The notes: generated by a model not told the origin, from the sequence alone. A DNA stretch of 64,000 bases from Undaria pinnatifida (GCA_012845835.1 JABAKD010000006.1:8580137-8644136); one strand, 5' to 3'. Positions 44,119 to 54,707 are shown, numbered from the stretch's first letter. Made by a program: numbers and translations.

Positions 44119-44620
44119 TACAATGCGTGGCGTGGAAACTATACATCCTTGAAGGGGATAAATGTGACGGTTTTGAAAAGAATGCACCAGTTTAAAATAT
44201 ATGTCCTGTAAGTCGTACAGTCAGTGAGTATAGGGCGGAGTGTTCGAGGGGGTTGGGGTGGGGTGGGGAGGTGGGAAGGGGGGTGAGGGAGGGTGAGGAA
44301 AGGTGGGGGGGGGAAAGGCTTTAGGTCGCATAGATAAAGGCTTTGCTATAGGCATGGTGCTAGGTCTAGTCGATGGTGCGGGTGGTGGGGAAGGAGGGGG
44401 CGTTGGGGATGGGGGGGGGTGGGAATTGCAGCAAGCAGCGGAATGGATGGCAAAAAATAGGTCATAATATGGTGATATCCAGTGCGGAGAAGTGTTTTTT
44501 ACTCCGGCGGAGTTCGATGTTAGGTGGGGCGTTTGAGCAACAGAGCAGGGAAAAAAGAGGAAGGGTGGGGGGGGCGAGGGTTCTCAGGAGGTTTAGGTCA
44601 CATATAATATGAAAGAGATA
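44119..44620 (+). repeat. G-rich repeat family, copy 2 (second part)
   Basis: Resumes with GCGTGGAAACTATACATCCT, CAGTTTAAAATATATGTCCT and AAGTCGTACAGTCAGTGAG, a long G-rich block to 44,320, CTAGGTCTAGTCGATGGTGC, GTGATATCCAGTGCGGAGAA and GTTTAGGTCACATATAATAT. Confidence 0.85.
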
Positions 44621-45185
44621 GATACTGCGAAGTACAAAAGGCGAGGAGATGTGGTCATTTAATGTGACCACCATCGAGCACGAGATGGACAAGTGCGAGT
44701 CGTCAGTGCTTTGAAAAGAAAGTACATGCGTTACTTCGTTAGTCACACTTCGTTTGGCATAAGTTGGGAGGCGATCATGCAGACGGCATGTACGTCATAC
44801 CTAGGTATTAAATTGGTAGTTGCGGTTTACCGCAATTTCACCATATCTGCCAGTACTTCCTTTTCACATTATTGGTCAAATGTACGATTTTACGCATTTT
44901 AAATTTTCATCTTTGCCCTGTCTATGTGGGGCTCTGAAGTTGCCAATTCTAAGACAGAGATGCATCCTGCAAATACAACAAGCGAGGTGATGCGGGCATG
45001 CAATGTCACCACGATGGAACACGTGGGTAACTTTACTTCGCTAGGCATGTGCTACTGCGTCTGGTAGAGGTTGTCAGGAGATCATGCAGACGGAAAGGTA
45101 GGCACGAAATACCCTGCATAATGGGTCGGTAGTTAGTGCTGTCTACCGCAGTGTTGACACGTCTGTACTTCCTTTTCACATTATT
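44606..45185 (+). repeat. Downstream unit, copy 1 (two internal ~300-bp repeats)
   Basis: GCGAGGAGATGTGGTCATTT ... ACTTCCTTTTCACATTATTG, followed by a diverged second round GCGAGGTGATGCGGGCATGC ... ACTTCCTTTTCACATTATTA. The whole block recurs at 45,955-46,560. Confidence 0.8.
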
Positions 45186-45970
45186 ATTGATATCAAAATT
45201 AAATTACACTCCAGCTGTGAGATCGAAGATTTCGTCGAAACTCATCTTTGCAAGCTGTGTGTGATACTCCGATCGTGCGTATTACGGGTTGTGTGTCCTC
45301 ATTAAGGATATTATACGTCGGCAACTCCCCTCGCAACTACAGTGTAGCTATCAGGGTCAACAGGGTGATGTTACGTAGTCAGTCTGTGCGCGGAAACTAT
45401 TAAACCCGTTCCTGAGGGGGACAAAGTCTGACTGCTGTGGAAGGAAATGCATCAGTTTATCAAGTGAATACTGTAAGTCGAATAACCGGTAAGGGGAGGG
45501 CGGAGCTTTCAAGGACGTGGGGGCCTGATTTTAATCAATAGGGGGGCGGGAGGGGGGGAGGGGGGGCAGGGGATGGGTGGGGCAGGTCAATTTGTGCTTG
45601 GAAACTAAAAATCCTTTTTGTGGGAGAGGGGGGGGGGAAATGTGCCGGGGGGGGCGGGGGGCGGGGCGGGAGGGCTTTAGGTCGCAAATATGTAAGGGTT
45701 TGCTATACGCGTAGTGCTAGGTCTAATTGATGGTGCGGGTGGTGGGGAAGGAGGGGGCGTTGGGGGCGGGGGGGGGTGGGAATTGCAGCAGCGGCATGGA
45801 TGGCTCTAAAAAGATAACGAGGCGACATCCAGGGAGTAGAAGTGATTAGTACTGCGGCGGATTTCGATATTAGGTGGGGCGTTTGAGCAACAGAGCAGGG
45901 AAAAAAGAGGGAGGGTGGGGGGGGCGAGGGTTTTCAGGAGGTTTAGGTCACATATTATATGAAAGAGATA
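45186..45970 (+). repeat. G-rich repeat family, copy 3
   Basis: Core at 45,207-45,262, then CTCCGATCGTGCGTATTACG, TTAAACCCGTTCCTGAGG and G-rich blocks at 45,541-45,585, 45,625-45,675 and 45,750-45,780. It ends TTTAGGTCACATATTATATG. The internal order is as in copy 2 but without a SINE. Confidence 0.85.
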
Positions 45971-46560
45971 CATAATGCAAAGTACAACAGGCGAGGAGAT
46001 GTGGTCATTTAATGTGACCACCATTGAGCACGAGACGGACAAGTGCAAGTCGTCAGTGTTTTGAAAAGATCGTCAGTGTTTTGAAAAGAAAGTACATGCG
46101 CTTAATGACGTTACTTCGTTAGTCACACTTCGTTTGGCATAAGTTGGGAGGCGATCATGCAGACGGCATGTACGAAGTACACTACGTAATAGGTGGGTAG
46201 TGTGGTCTACCGCAATTTCAGCATATCTGCCATTACTTCCTTTTCACATTATTGGTCAAATGTACCACGTTACGCATTTGATTTTTTCCGTGCCGATGTG
46301 GGGCTCTGATGTAGCCAATTCTAAGACAGAGATGCACCCTACAATTACAACAAGCGAGGTGACGCGGGCATGCAATGTCACCACTATGGAACACCAGGGT
46401 GGCTTTACTTCGTTAGGCATGTGCTACTGCGTTTGGTAGAGGTTGTCAGGCGATTAGGCAGACGGAAGGTAGGCACGAAATACCTTGCGTAATGGGTCGG
46501 TAGTGTGGTCTACCGCAGTGTTGACATGTCTGTACTTCCTTTTCACATTATTATTATCTA
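45955..46560 (+). repeat. Downstream unit, copy 2
   Basis: Repeats 44,606-45,185 at an offset of about 1.35 kb, with a short local duplication GTCAGTGTTTTGAAAAGA at 46,051 and 46,069. Confidence 0.85.
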
Positions 46561-47520
46561 GTGTACGATTATACACCCTGGTTTTCTCCCCACGGTACGG
46601 TCGTCGAGGATATGGTGGTCCTGTAGATGTCGCGTCCATGTCTGCTGCTCTTGTAAGGGGTGCTCATGAAAACATGCCCTAGCGTGTAGTAGATGATCGC
46701 CGAGTGGTGATATTTTCCTTTACATTAAGCCAGGTAGTACAGTCACGCAACCTCTTGCTTGAAAACGTCAAATCAAATTCCTCACACACACCTGATATAC
46801 CGGCCCGAAGATTGTTCAGTATACCGACGGTCAGGAACGGGTTATCGGGCAGCGCACGTGATTTTTACTACCGCTGCGCACGCCACTTAAGACCCTCTGG
46901 GCATGCGTTGGACCCAGTTCAATGATGCCCGAAACCAATTGCAACGAAGGTGATGTGGTGGAGGAATGCTATAATGATTTACGCTGCTACGGTTACCACG
47001 TCTCTTGTTCTGTTGGTTCTTGCGCTTTTGATGAACCTGTTACTTTGCAACGAGCAGTTTTTGACGCATTTTACATTTTTGTAACGACCAAATGTAGACT
47101 GTGTCATGCTTTTAAGTCGTAGGGACCTCAACTTTGGAAACCAAGGCATGTGAATTCCATCTTTTGGATAGGTTTTGTATTCGAACGTACATGCGGTTTT
47201 AGTGCGTGGACATCCTTAAGATTTGAGAACTTTGTGCACGCGTGGTTGTTGCGATACGCGTATGTTTTGGTTCATGTTCTAGACGTCGTTATCGTGTTGT
47301 TTCAGAGTGGTGTTTTCGAATTGGTTTACAGCAGTGGTTGGGGGGGGACCTGTCGTGCATATCTGTAAAACGTGTTTGTGTACGCCGAGAAAACTACCTT
47401 GGGGGGCTGAGAACGAAGGCGCTTACAGTAGCGGTAATACGCTTCACTTCGTTTCTTTTCCCATCCCTTTTTTTGTGATGCTCGCATTACTCTCGCCCTC
47501 GCAATGTAGTACGTATATCT
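46561..47520. other. No supported gene
   Basis: ORFs of 60-99 aa on both strands with no domain. Nothing else recognised. Confidence 0.3.
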
Positions 47521-47905
47521 ACGCCCGAATGGGTAGGGTGGACCGTAACTGGACCAAGTCCGGCGGAAGACCATCTCTCATGGCCAGGGGTTTTGTAAGT
47601 GGGTGAGCTTACGCGAGTCCCACACTACTCGGAAAGATGACATTCCGGGTGGCTATCTCCACCGAAACTTCCAGGGGGACAGGCCGGGTCAACATACACA
47701 CGCATCCGTATACAACGGCAGCTTGCGCTGCCGGGGTTGTAACGAGGGCCACTGATAGGGTCAGCTCACGCTATACCTACAATGGGATCCGAAGGTTGCG
47801 CCAGCTAGCGTTGGGCTGCGAAAGCAACTGAGTTCAATCGACACACGACGCGTATGAAAATACGTCGGAAGTGTGGTGAGCTAAAGCTTTATTTTTCCCC
47901 ATCAA
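47521..47905 (+). repeat. Family E structured repeat, copy 1
   Basis: Starts CGCCCGAATGGGTAGGGTGG and ends TTTATTTTTCCCCAT. It contains the hairpin GGCAGCTTGCGCTGCC (47,719-47,734), GGGTTGTAACGAGGGCCACT and CAGCTAGCGTTGGGCTGCGA. Full-length match at 61,170-61,560; partial match at 58,955-59,178. ORFs inside are short and not conserved in frame, so it is more likely a non-coding mobile or RNA-derived unit than a gene. Confidence 0.75.
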
Positions 47906-48134
47906 TATATATAGACTACAGGTATTTTCATTTTTTATAATATAGACTACAGGGGGGCCTGTTTAGTGCCGGTACGTGTCCAGAGATTTCACCGGCACTA
48001 TACCGGGCACCCGGCACTACCGCGAATGGTGCCAAAACGGCAATATTGAGGGCTGGCGAATCCCTTGTTAGTGCCGGTTTGGCACTATTGAGGTTGTGTT
48101 CGACTTATATGGTGTAGCGCCCACACTTGCAGGG

Positions 48135-48653
48135 TCAATCGAGTTTGAAATGGATCGACACTACTGCTGTTGAGTGAAGTAACAGCGGCATGGGCAGACT
48201 TTCTTTCCTGCGACACGTGTGGTTCGAACCTGTGGAGCCCACAAGAGTTTGTTGTAAAAAAAGATACAGCAGTAGTTTCGGGTTACAGCCTAGCCAGGAC
48301 CTGCCAGGACTAGTCGACGGCGAAAGAAGCACGTCATGTACTCGAGTAAGCTGTGACGGCACAAACCGCTTGTAAAGCTCTCGTTCGTACAAAATATCAC
48401 TGCTCGTTGCCAACTGTACTACTGCTGTACTTCGATGTTGCAGAATAAAAATAAAGAATAACTCCAGAAAAAAAAAAGCGCACCGAAGACAACAAAAAAA
48501 AACACTACAATTACAGCAGCTGTAACCCCCGCCCTCACTACGTCGGGACAAGTTCTCTCCTGACTGCCTGGCGCACCCGCTACGATGTTGCAAGAAAAGG
48601 CCCAAAGAAAAAAAAAAGAGAAGCACGACAGGCAGCGCACCGCAAAAAATCAA
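48135..48653 (-). CDS. Hypothetical ORF inside the inverted-repeat element (low support)
   Basis: A 172-aa minus frame, the longer of two in this element. Its first ~75 residues are rich in Phe, Cys and Leu, coming from a T/C-rich strand, and look like low complexity. The later part (RELYKRFVPSQLTRVHDVLL) is more protein-like. It lies just downstream of the Cys/His ORF on the same strand, so both could be remains of one element-encoded gene. No family was recognised, and composition alone may explain the frame. Confidence 0.2.
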   Translation of the reverse strand: MIFCGALPVVLLFFFSLGLFLQHRSGCARQSGENLSRRSEGGGYSCCNCSVFFCCLRCAFFFLELFFIFILQHRSTAVVQLATSSDILYERELYKRFVPSQLTRVHDVLLSPSTSPGRSWLGCNPKLLLYLFLQQTLVGSTGSNHTCRRKESLPMPLLLHSTAVVSIHFKLD

Positions 48654-48760
48654 ACAATCGTCACTGCCACAGCTGTATGTACCCCCCGCCCTTACTCCGT
48701 AGAAGCAACAAACTCTCTCATATCTGCCTGGCGCACCCGCTTAGCGGAATGCGCTGCATC
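48490..48760. repeat. ~185-bp direct repeat, two diverged copies
   Basis: ACAGCAGCTGTAACCCCCGC ... CTGCCTGGCGCACCCGCTAC (48,512-48,582) is related to CCACAGCTGTATGTACCCCC ... CTGCCTGGCGCACCCGCTTA (48,667-48,745). Confidence 0.6.
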
Positions 48761-49074
48761 ATCGCCATCTTCGCTTTCGCTAGGTAGAGCGCCGCGTCTC
48801 CGTTGCCACGGTCCTCTGCTGCCGCTTCCAGAACGCCGAAGTGAGACGGCAGTTCACCATTAGCCTTCGGGCGTTTAGATTGTGCCTTCCCAGCACTGTC
48901 TGCTGCTGGCGCTTTGCGCTTGCCGGCCTTGGCGATGCACGCGCTGCAGATGCGATGAAATTCGTTGTTATCATCAAAGATGCTGCCGCAAATGCCGTGC
49001 AGCCGCCCGCCACATCCTCCCTCTGGTAGCCGTGGCCATGAGGGTCTTGCGGCGTTGAGTCTGGTTGAGCGCAT
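48718..49074 (-). CDS. Cys/His-rich zinc-binding-like protein segment
   Basis: A 118-aa minus frame with ATG at 49,072-49,074. Residues 21-46 have Cys21, His26, Cys29, His40, Cys43 and Cys46 (GGCGGRLHGIC ... FHRICSACIAK), spaced like a zinc-binding knuckle pair. Residues 50-72 are basic (AGKRKAPAA, SKRPKA), like a nuclear-localisation or nucleic-acid-binding patch. A CAG acceptor-like site lies just upstream of residue 18, so this may be an exon. It sits in the middle of the TIR element, suggesting an element-encoded DNA-binding protein. The exact family is not recognised, and the rest of any protein is missing or decayed. Confidence 0.4.
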   Translation of the reverse strand: MRSTRLNAARPSWPRLPEGGCGGRLHGICGSIFDDNNEFHRICSACIAKAGKRKAPAADSAGKAQSKRPKANGELPSHFGVLEAAAEDRGNGDAALYLAKAKMAMMQRIPLSGCARQI

Positions 49075-49387
49075 AGTTCACCTTCCGCACATGGCATGGT
49101 ACGCCCCTGCGTAGAGCTGTTCGGGTCTGCAGCAGCACGTGTGCCCTGTTTCTCTGTGTGGAGTCTGTCCTCTCTGCCTGGTGTGTGTTCGCGCGTGCGG
49201 GGCAACCGGTACTATTGGGGGTGACAGCGGTGCCGACCCGGCACTATACCGGGCATGCTCTTGTTTGGGTCGGTTTGGCACTATTGAGGGCGCCGCCTGT
49301 GTCCAGAGATTTTATCAGCACTATATCGGGCACCTGGCAATAATCAACCGGCATTAAACAGGTCCCCCTACTGTATATATGTATGTG

Positions 49388-49759
49388 ATAAAAAATGAAA
49401 ATACACTCCAGCTGTGAGATCGAAGATTTCATTGGAAGATTTCGTCGAAACTCATCTTTGCAAGCTGTGTGTGATACTCCGATCGTGCGTATTACGAGTT
49501 GTGTGTCCTCATTAAGGATATAGGTCGGCGACTTCCCTTACAACTACAGTGTAGCTATCAGGGTCAACAAGGTGGAGTTAGTCAGTCTGTGCGCGGAAAC
49601 TATAAAACCCGTTTTTGAGGGGGACAAAATCTGACAGCTGTGGAGGGAAATGTATCCTTTTATCAAGTGAACCCTGTAAGTCGAATAACCGGTGAGGGGG
49701 GGGCGGAGTTTTGAAGGACGTGGGGGTCTGGGTTTGATCAAAAGCGAGGGGGGTTGGAT

Positions 49760-49796
<37 letters not shown>

Positions 49797-50480
49797 GGGG
49801 CAATTGGTGCGTGAAAGCTTTAAATCCTTTAAAGGGGATAAATCTGACAGTTTTGGAAAAAAAAAAAAAAAATGCACCAGTTCATCATGGGGTGGGGGGG
49901 TTGGGGCGGGGGGGGGGGGTGCGGGGCAGCTCAATCTGTGCGTGGAAACCATACATTATTTTGACAAGATAAATGTGACGGTTTTGGAAATAATGCATCA
50001 GTTTATCATGTGTATCCTGGGGTAAGTCGTACAATCAGTGAGTAGAGAGAGGGCGGAGTGTTCGAGGGGGTGGGGGTGGGATAGGGTGGGGGGGTTTGGG
50101 AGGTGGGGGGTGGGGGCGGCGGGGGGGGGGGGGGGGGAGGGGGCGGGGATAGTGGGGGGGGGGGGGACCGGAAGGGTCTTAGGTGAGGGGTTTGTTATAC
50201 GTGTGGTGCTAGGCCTAGGCGATAGTGCGGGTGGTGGGGAAGAAGGGGGCGTTCGGGGCGGGGGGGGGGGGGGAAGCAGCGGCATGGATGGCTCTAGAAA
50301 TATAATGAGGTGATATCCAGTTCGTGAAGTGTTTATTAATCTGGCGGATTTTGATATTTGGTGGGGCGTTTGAGCAAGGGAGAGCGAGAAGGGAGGGGGG
50401 AGCGGGGGGAAGGTTTTTCGGAGGTTTAGGTCACAAATAATATTCAAATACACTTCGGCTGTGAAATCAAAGATATGCAG
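49388..50480 (+). repeat. G-rich repeat family, copy 4
   Basis: Core at 49,406-49,470 with a small internal duplication of GAAGATTTC. It then has ACTATAAAACCCGTTTTTGA, a pure G run of about 33 bases at 49,761-49,793, GGGGATAAATCTGACAG, further G-rich blocks at 49,890-49,925 and 50,100-50,170, and CTAGGCCTAGGCGATAGTGC. It ends in a truncated core at 50,453. Minus-strand frames are proline-rich artefacts. Confidence 0.85.
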
Positions 50481-51217
50481 GTGCTTGATTGATATATATC
50501 TTAGATCCGGGGTCATATAGCGGGCTCCCCTCACCCCTCCTATTTTGACCATCCACGTACACGGGTGGTAGGCGCATGGCTAGGTCACTCACGGAGACAA
50601 ATATCACTCTATCCGGAGAGCTATCCGGCTGGGAAGAGAAGTAGAGAATATATATTTTAAAGTCAAGATGGAAGGAAAGGGCAGAGAAGTGCAGGAAAGT
50701 GCAGTGCCACTCGGTGGCTTTTCCCACTTCCCTCACGTGGTGACGCTAATCATGAGATTAGGGACCACATATTTACATATAATATATATGAAAAATCATT
50801 CGTTGTTTCAGGAATTTGGCCAGGAGTTTTTTTTCTGTCTGGGACTAAGTATGCGATTCGCGGGACTGGAATTCTCGGTCAAATAGCCTCGTTCGAGCGC
50901 CGTCTTTGGGGGCCGGCTCCAACGCCCCTCGCTCTGCCGTGTCCGTTCCGCACATCGACGTGGGCGCGGACGGATGCCGAACGAGACAAGCGAGAAGTTG
51001 CAAAAATACCGCATGTCGAGGAGGAATTTCTTGGATTTTGGTTGTATCTTGATATCTGCAGCGCCTGGATGATCTACAAAATTATCATCATGTTCAAACG
51101 CTACTTGATAATGTATGGAATTTTGCGGTGGCATACTCTCGAACGTTTAGTTTCTTTGCTGTACTTTTTTACTAGTTCGTTTGGTTTCTTGCTCGGCCTT
51201 TATTGTTTTTTTTTTGG
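49796..51217 (+). repeat. 1.42-kb tandem duplication, unit 1
   Basis: From GGCAATTGGTGCGTG through the G-rich blocks, TCATATAGCGGGCTCCCCTC, GCACTCGGTGGCTTTTCC and GAACGAGACAAGCGAGAAGT to CTCGGCCTTTATTGTTTTTT. Unit 2 follows head-to-tail. No gene is supported; the paired minus frames (89 and 108 aa here) recur in unit 2 only because the DNA is duplicated. Confidence 0.9.
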
Positions 51218-52632
51218 GGGGGGGGGCGGGCAATTGGTGCGTGGAAGCTTTAAATCCTTTTAAGGGGATAAATCTAAAAGTTTTGGAAAAAAAAAAAAAA
51301 TTAACAGTCCATCATGGCATGGGGTGGGGGGGTTGGGGCGGGGGGGGGGCGGGGGGGGGCAGCTCTGTGCGTGGAAACGATACATTATTTTGACAAGACA
51401 AATGTGACTGTTTTGGAAATAATGCATCAGTTTATCATGTGTATCCTGGGGTAAGTCGTACAATCAGTGAGTGGAGAGGGGGCGGAGTGTTCGAGGGGGT
51501 GGGGGTGGGATAGGGTGGGGGGGTTGGGGAGGTGGGGGGTGGGGGCGGCGGGGGGGGGGGGGGGGAGGGGGCGGGGATAGGGGGGGGGGGGAGACCGGAA
51601 GGGTTTTAGGTGAGGGGTTTGTTATACGTGTGGTGCTAGGTCTAGGCGATAGTGCGGGTGGTGGGGAAGAAGGGGGCGTTCGGGGCGGGGGGGGGGGAAA
51701 GCAGCGGCATGGATGGCTCTAGAAATATAATGAGGTGATATGCAGTTCGTGAAGTGTTTATTAATCTGGCGGATTTCGATATTTGGTGGGGCGTTTGAGC
51801 AAGGGAGAGCGAGAAGGGAGGGGGGAGCAGGGGGAAGGTTTTTCGGAGGTTTAGGTCACAAATAATATTCAAATACACTCTGGCTGTGAGATCAAAGATA
51901 TACAGGGGCTTGATTAATATCGTAGATCCGGGGGCATATAGCGGGCTCCCCTCACCCCTCCTATTTTGACCATCCACGTACACGGGTGGTAGGCGCATGG
52001 CTGGGTCACTCACGGAGACAAATATCACTCTATCCGGAGAGCCATCCGGCTGGGAAGAGAAGTAGAGAATATATATTTTAAAGTCAAGATGGAAGGAAAG
52101 GGCAGAGAAGTGCAGGAAAGTGCAGTGCCACTCGGTGGCTTTTCCCACTTCCCTCACGTGGTGACGCTAATCATGAGATTAGGGACCACATATTTACATA
52201 TAATATATATGAAAAATCATTCTTTTCTTTCAGGAATTTGGCCAGGAGTTTTTTTTTCTGTCTGGGACTAAGTATGCGATTCGTGGGACTGGAATTCTCG
52301 GTCAAATAGGCTCGTTCGAGCGCCGTCTTTGGGGGCCGGCTCCAACGCCCCTCGCTCTTCCGTGTTCGTTCCGCACATCGACGTGGGCGCGGACGGATGT
52401 CGAACGAGACAAGCGAGAAGTTGCAAAAATACCGCATGTCGAGGAGGAATTTCGGAGATTTTGGTTGTATCTTGATATCTGCAGCGCCTGGATGATCTAC
52501 AAAATTATCATCATCTATAAACGCTACTTGATAATGTTTGGAATTTTGCGGTGGCATACTCTCGAACGTTTAGTTTCTTTGCTGTACTTTTTTACTAGTT
52601 CGTTTGGTTTCTTGCTCGGCCTTTATTGTTTC
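51218..52632 (+). repeat. 1.42-kb tandem duplication, unit 2 (with G-rich copy 5)
   Basis: Near-identical to unit 1 with scattered substitutions and different homopolymer lengths. Its G-rich part (51,218-51,905) lacks the 5' core and ACTATAAAACCCG section. After 52,632 the sequence reads TTCGGTTCCGTCTCG where unit 1 has run into the T/G tract. Confidence 0.9.
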
Positions 52633-53960
52633 GGTTCCGTCTCGTTTTACCAGTTGTTTCTTATCCTTTCAGATTCTTCTTGCAAATTTGTTTTTTTTGC
52701 CAACACGATTTTGTACTTTTTTGCGATTTTTTCTTGTTTTTGGTCTAGTAAGTTGAACTTCCTACCCTTTGCCGCTAAATTGCAGCCTGTGCATTAGTTA
52801 GGGAACGGTCCAGCTTTAGCTTTTCTTTGATTTTCACCATTTGCTTTGTACGTGACGAAGTTTCATCAGCTGAGATCTGGGCTTGGCTCATCAGGTCCAC
52901 ACTGCTCAGCACCCCATCGCAGCGCTTTAAGCTCACAGCAATGCAGCGCCATGCAGTGCCCTGCGATGCCCTGCAGCTCAGGTCAGCAGCGCACCGCAGC
53001 ACAGCGCTAGCTGAGCAGAGCTAAGGGCTGTGCTTTGCCGTGCTATGCCGTCGCGGTCGTTCGTTATTCATGATATCTAAAACTCCGCGTACGTTGATAT
53101 TTAGGTATTTGGCGCTTTATTTTACATATGCTGCTGTCGTACTACTCTCTCAATACTGCTACTGCCGCTCCTGTGTGCTGCTGCTGTTTCCACTGCTGGG
53201 CCGAGATTGCGATTGGTGTCTCTCCGTGCCGCCTCTCTACCCCCTATGCTTCTACCGTCGGTCTTTTCCCTACTGCTACTGCTGCTGCTGTCACTGTTGC
53301 GTGGGCGCTTCTACTTCCTTCTACCTTTACCGGTTGTTGTGTCCGACAATCGCTGCTGGTGTGCTGCTGCTGTACTACGTTGTTGCTGCTGAAGTCCTCC
53401 TATTTTTTCCGCCATTCCTTCCCCTGGAATCACCCCCCCCCTTTACTACTCGGTTCTCCGATATTACCTCTTCGTTCCATTAAACTCCAGAATGTTCCGA
53501 CATTCTTACATTTCTATATCGCGATATTTGTGTGGGCACTTTGTGCTGTCTAAACTGAATATAGCGTTTTTTCCACACTGGAGTCATCAAGGGCCCAGGA
53601 CTTGAGACGAGACGAAGCAAGATTACGTGCCCCGTCCCGTCCGAGACCTAAAGCAGCGTAGGGCACCAGCTGCCAGGGCTGTGAGACGAGGCATGCATGC
53701 ACGGCATGGGCCAGATAACGTTGCCTGCAACAACTACCCGCCACAGTATAAACGCGCGGACGGACGCTAAGCGAGACAAGCGAGAAGTGCGCTTTTTTCG
53801 TTTTTTTGGGTGGTATACGCCCGGGCTATTCTTGGGTATTGGCAAATAAGAGACCACATTTCCAAATTGGCATCGTTTCCCAATTGGAATCTATTTTTCT
53901 CCCGGGCGTCGCTTTTTTTTGTGGCGACCTCGAAGCGCTTTTGCCCTATCGTATATAGCT
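52633..53960. other. No supported gene; weak repeats
   Basis: 52,800-53,040 is related to 19,560-19,760 (GAACGRTCYAGCTTTTCTTT, AGCACAGCGCTAGCT-like). 53,110-53,400 is CTGCTGCTG/TACTGC low complexity. GCGGACGGACGCTAAGCGAG (53,756) echoes the 1.42-kb unit (GCGGACGGATGCCGAACGAG). No coding region recognised. Confidence 0.4.
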
Positions 53961-54130
53961 ACTACCACTGCTGCTGTGTGTCGTTGCCTTTCGGCTCAGT
54001 GGGTATAGTGCTACGTAACGTAGGAAGGATGTGCAGTAGTGAGAACGATTCTCACCGAAATCATATTTGGTATTCAGGAGCGTGCGTGCTGGAGAAATTA
54101 TGAATGCTGTTAGTGTCCTCCTGAGTACTA
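53961..54130 (+). mobile_element. tRNA-related SINE-like unit 1
   Basis: A-box-like TCGGCTCAGTGGGTATAGTG (53,991), then a degenerate B box in GTGAGAACGATTCTCACCG (54,036), then GAGCGTGCGTGCTGGAGAAA and ATTATGAATG. The order and spacing resemble a tRNA head plus body. No clear poly-A tail is seen. Confidence 0.5.
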
Positions 54131-54189
54131 CTAAATTAAGTACGTGGAGAGAGGAAAGGTCCGGAGATCCCTCTTACGAAGTGGGCGAG

Positions 54190-54345
54190 AATTTATCAAC
54201 GAAATCGAAAACGTATTTGGTTGGTATTTTAGCATAACCCGGGGAATGCTATGTGTCGTGAGTTCGATTCTCACCGCCTTCACATTTATTTGTCTTTTTC
54301 GAGCGTGCGCGCTGACGGCATTATGAATGGTTATGTAGCACCATC
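54190..54345 (+). mobile_element. tRNA-related SINE-like unit 2
   Basis: A clear B box in GTGAGTTCGATTCTCACCGC (54,258), preceded by a diverged A-box region (CATAACCCGGGGAATGCTAT). Then GAGCGTGCGCGCTGACGGCA and TTATGAATGG, matching unit 1. Confidence 0.55.
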
Positions 54346-54435
54346 CACTGAGCTACTGCGTCAAGTAATTAGGTAGCTCAGTGGGCAGTGCTGTAGGATT
54401 TCTCGGTCAAGTCACTTTGTTCGAAGGGCGCTGTC
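54338..54435. repeat. Inverted pair of tRNA A-box heads
   Basis: GCACCATCCACTGAGCTACT (complement of AGTAGCTCAGTGGATGGTGC) is followed ~15 bases later by GTAGCTCAGTGGGCAGTGCT. The second continues to a degenerate TTGTTCGAAGGGC. Neither folds into a full tRNA, so these are relics. Confidence 0.5.
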
Positions 54436-54641
54436 CATCGCCCTCCTTATCCGTCCCCTACACCTGATCGTGAACGCGTACTACGTACGGGAGGTAAGAA
54501 ACACATCCGAGAATAACAGGGACGATTTTGGATTTTGGATTCCTGGGCAGTTATTTTCCGATTACGGACCAACGCGTGGCGTACTTATCGATGACGCAGC
54601 AGCAATCTAGACCTATAGTAATGACTGGAGCCTGTCCTGTG

Positions 54642-54671
54642 ACCACGGACTTGATTATGCGAGTTAATGTG

Positions 54672-54707
<36 letters not shown>

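Larger units (their letters stand above)
47949..49374. mobile_element. ~1.43-kb TA-flanked inverted-repeat element
   Basis: The left end CAGGGGGGCCTGTTTAGTGC and the reversed right end CAGTAGGGGGACCTGTTTAA, both running on into TGCCGG, form imperfect inverted termini, each preceded by TA. Subterminal motifs GGCACTATACCGGGCA, TTGGCACTATTGAGG and TGTCCAGAGATTT occur near both ends. The flanks are also inverted (ATTTTCATTTTTTAT at left, its complement at right). CAG ends with TA flanks suggest Tc1/mariner-like mobility, but no transposase motif was recognised. The interior carries a Cys/His-rich ORF, a second 172-aa frame and a ~185-bp tandem repeat. Confidence 0.65.

Noticed and set aside
47521-47905. 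A 7SL-like resemblance (GAGTCCCACACTACTCGGAA) in family E
   Set aside because: The match is short and the surrounding SRP secondary-structure context is missing; treated as chance.
48135-48653. A membrane protein reading of the Phe/Cys/Leu-rich N-terminus
   Set aside because: The hydrophobic stretch derives from T-rich low-complexity DNA in a repeated segment. Listed only as a low-confidence ORF.
49998-50552. A 184-aa proline-rich minus frame
   Set aside because: It is the complement of poly-G tracts. Frames of this kind appear in every G-rich copy and differ in sequence and frame.
50808-52557. Repeated minus frames (108 and 128 aa) that look conserved
   Set aside because: The similarity comes from the recent 1.42-kb DNA duplication, not from protein-level conservation.
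54371-54435. A possible tRNA gene (GTAGCTCAGTGGGCAGTGCT ... TTGTTCGAAGG)
   Set aside because: The A box is good, but the T-loop is degenerate and no acceptor stem or full cloverleaf can be paired; kept only as a relic.
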